A stretch of DNA of 64,000 nt from Rhabditoides inermis (taxonomy: Eukaryota; Nematoda; Chromadorea; Rhabditida; Rhabditidae): positions 124,001 through 188,000 of the forward strand of contig CAWZYM010000089.1 of NCBI GenBank assembly GCA_963966185.1. Reading direction: 5' to 3'. Position 1 is the first letter of the stretch; each line of letters begins with the position of its first letter. The translations under genes were made by a program, and so were the position numbers. Of this stretch, positions 63,085-64,000 are shown piece after piece. The notes under the pieces are model-generated. The model saw only the letters and a list, made by a program, of their open reading frames with translations, made no database searches and had not been told where the DNA came from.

Positions 63085-64000
63085 TCACCTGAACCTTAAT
63101 CGACTGTCCGGACACATCACTGGACCTTAATCAAGTGTCCGGACACTTTACTGAACTCCAATAAAGTGTACGGACACTTCACTGAACCTCAATCAAGTGT
63201 CCGACTGAAGTGTCCGATAGCTAACCTGATCCTTAATGTCCGGACACTTCACTGAACTTCAATCAAGTGTCCGGACACTTCACTGAACCTCAATCAAAAG
63301 TCCGAATGATGTGTCCGAAAACTCACCTGAACCTTAATCGACTGTCTGGACACATCACTGGACCTTAATCAAGTGTCCGGACACTTAACTGAACTCCAAT
63401 AAAGTGTACGGACACTTCACCAAACCTCATTAAAGAGCCCGTAAAATGTGTCCGGTAGCTAACCTGATCCTTAATGTCCGGACACTTCACTGAACTTCAA
63501 TCAAGTGTCCGGACACTTCACTGAACCTCAACCAAGTGTCCAAATGATGTGTCCGATAACTCACCTGAACCTTAATCCACTGTCCGGACACATCACTGTA
63601 CCTTAATCAAGTGTCCGGACACTTTACTGAACTCCAATAAAGTGTACGGACACTTCACTGAACCTCAATCAAGTGTCCGACTGAAGTGTCCGATAGCTAA
63701 CCTGATCCTTAATCAAGTGTCCGGACACTTCACTGAACCTCAATCAAGTGTCCAAATGGTGTGTCCGATAACTCACCTGAACCTTAATCGACTGTCCGGA
63801 CACATCACTGGACCTTAATCAAGTGTCCGGACACTTTACTGAACTCCAATAAAGTGTACGGACACTTCACTAAACCTCATTAAAGTGTCCAGAAGAAGTG
63901 CCCGATAGCTCAACTGATCCTCGATCGAGTGTCCGGACACTTCACTGAACCTCAATCAAGTGTCCGAATGATGTGTCCAAAAACTCACCTGAACCTTAAT

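Larger units (their letters stand above)
62217..63985 (+). repeat. Region 8c: copy of 53676-55444 (offset 8541)
   Basis: The 20-bp palindrome at 62777 (against 54236), the 36-bp insertion at 63049 (against 54508) and GTGTCCGGTA at 63448 (against 54907) all lie at offset 8541. Differences include ATCACTGCACC near 62311 and GAATGGTGTG near 63057. The segment 62037-62216 before it is a junction zone carrying GGACCATAATC, a variant otherwise seen near 18790 and 24480. Confidence 0.83.
1..64000 (+). repeat. Satellite DNA array with nested higher-order repeats, filling the window
   Basis: Every line of the window reads as variants of one family of 30/31-bp and 44/45-bp monomers joined head-to-tail. 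Each holds the half-site GTGTCC, usually followed by its inverse GGACAC, and a tail of the form CTGAACCTCAATC or CTGATCCTTAATC. The array enters at base 1 and leaves at base 64000 inside a monomer cycle, so both ends lie outside the window. I saw no monomer in the opposite orientation and no non-repeat insertion. Base composition is mid-range (the A monomer is 15 of 31 G+C). Arrays of this size and order are typical of eukaryotic centromeric, pericentromeric or subtelomeric satellites; the species and chromosomal position cannot be told. No gene, RNA gene or mobile element was found. Confidence 0.97.

Noticed and set aside
1..64000. CRISPR array (short repeats of about 30 bp)
   Set aside because: There are no unique spacers. 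The sequence between palindromes is itself repeated, monomers adjoin directly, and there are no cas genes or leader.
1..64000. Bacterial iteron origin or plasmid partition site (palindromic direct repeats)
   Set aside because: Iterons and parS clusters span hundreds of bases and sit beside rep or par genes. Here 64 kb carries no gene, and the nested kilobase repeats fit eukaryotic satellites.
1..64000. Telomeric repeats, rDNA, 5S or tRNA gene clusters
   Set aside because: No TTAGGG-, TTTAGGG- or TTAGG-type runs, no A and B box arrangement, and no recognisable rRNA segments were seen.
1..64000. Intrinsic terminators at the palindromes
   Set aside because: The dyads have no loop of their own and are followed by CACTGAACC, not a T-run, and they recur every 30-75 bp.

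Overview
The whole 64,000-base window is one uninterrupted satellite DNA array. I found no supportable protein-coding gene, RNA gene, transposable element, telomere repeat, CRISPR array or unique-sequence island. It points to a eukaryotic heterochromatic block (pericentromeric, centromeric, subtelomeric or an interstitial knob) from a long-read assembly. Nothing in it identifies the species, and I know no named satellite family with this monomer. All coordinates of large blocks come from comparing landmark variants by eye and are approximate, mostly within about 10-30 bases.

Basic layer. The array is built head-to-tail, always in the same orientation, from monomers of about 30/31 bp and about 44/45 bp. 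A clean 213-bp cycle of six subtypes, called here A(31)-B(45)-C(30)-D(31)-E(31)-F(45), can be read at 53677-53889. Each 30/31-mer starts with an inverted pair of the half-site GTGTCC. In A and D this gives the perfect 16-bp palindrome AAGTGTCCGGACACTT; in C it gives the 10-bp core TGTCCGGACA. The 44/45-mers instead carry the half-site twice in direct orientation, 13-15 bp apart. By eye there is a perfect TGTCCGGACA core roughly every 60-75 bp across the 64 kb.

Higher layers. The 213-bp cycles and their variants form larger super-repeats: offsets of 2663 and 2053 bp in 0-8.5 kb; 1210, 3550 and 4685 bp in 7-16.3 kb; 450, 900, 5560 and 6408 bp plus a 5.7-kb pair in 16-26 kb; a tangle of 2172/2384/2596/3046/5642 bp in 26-35 kb; 3745, 5215 and 1484 bp in 38-51 kb; and 936, 1497, 3297 and 8541 bp in 53-64 kb. 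Offsets often differ by 212 bp (one 213-bp cycle) or 31 bp (one monomer). That is what repeated unequal exchange or replication slippage in repeat register would leave. Copies share private single-base variants, so the duplications are recent relative to mutation.

Caveats. Short GTG-initiated open frames (60-83 codons) recur with the repeat and encode a 25-residue repeat, but I treat them as by-products. Two patches, near 41.6 kb and 42.34-42.48 kb, hold clusters of small indels absent from their sister copies and look like unpolished or misassembled sequence. The most interesting biology is the very large, regular field of palindromic half-sites, which could be a binding array for a dimeric DNA-binding protein or a source of cruciform/hairpin structure. 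That function is inference.
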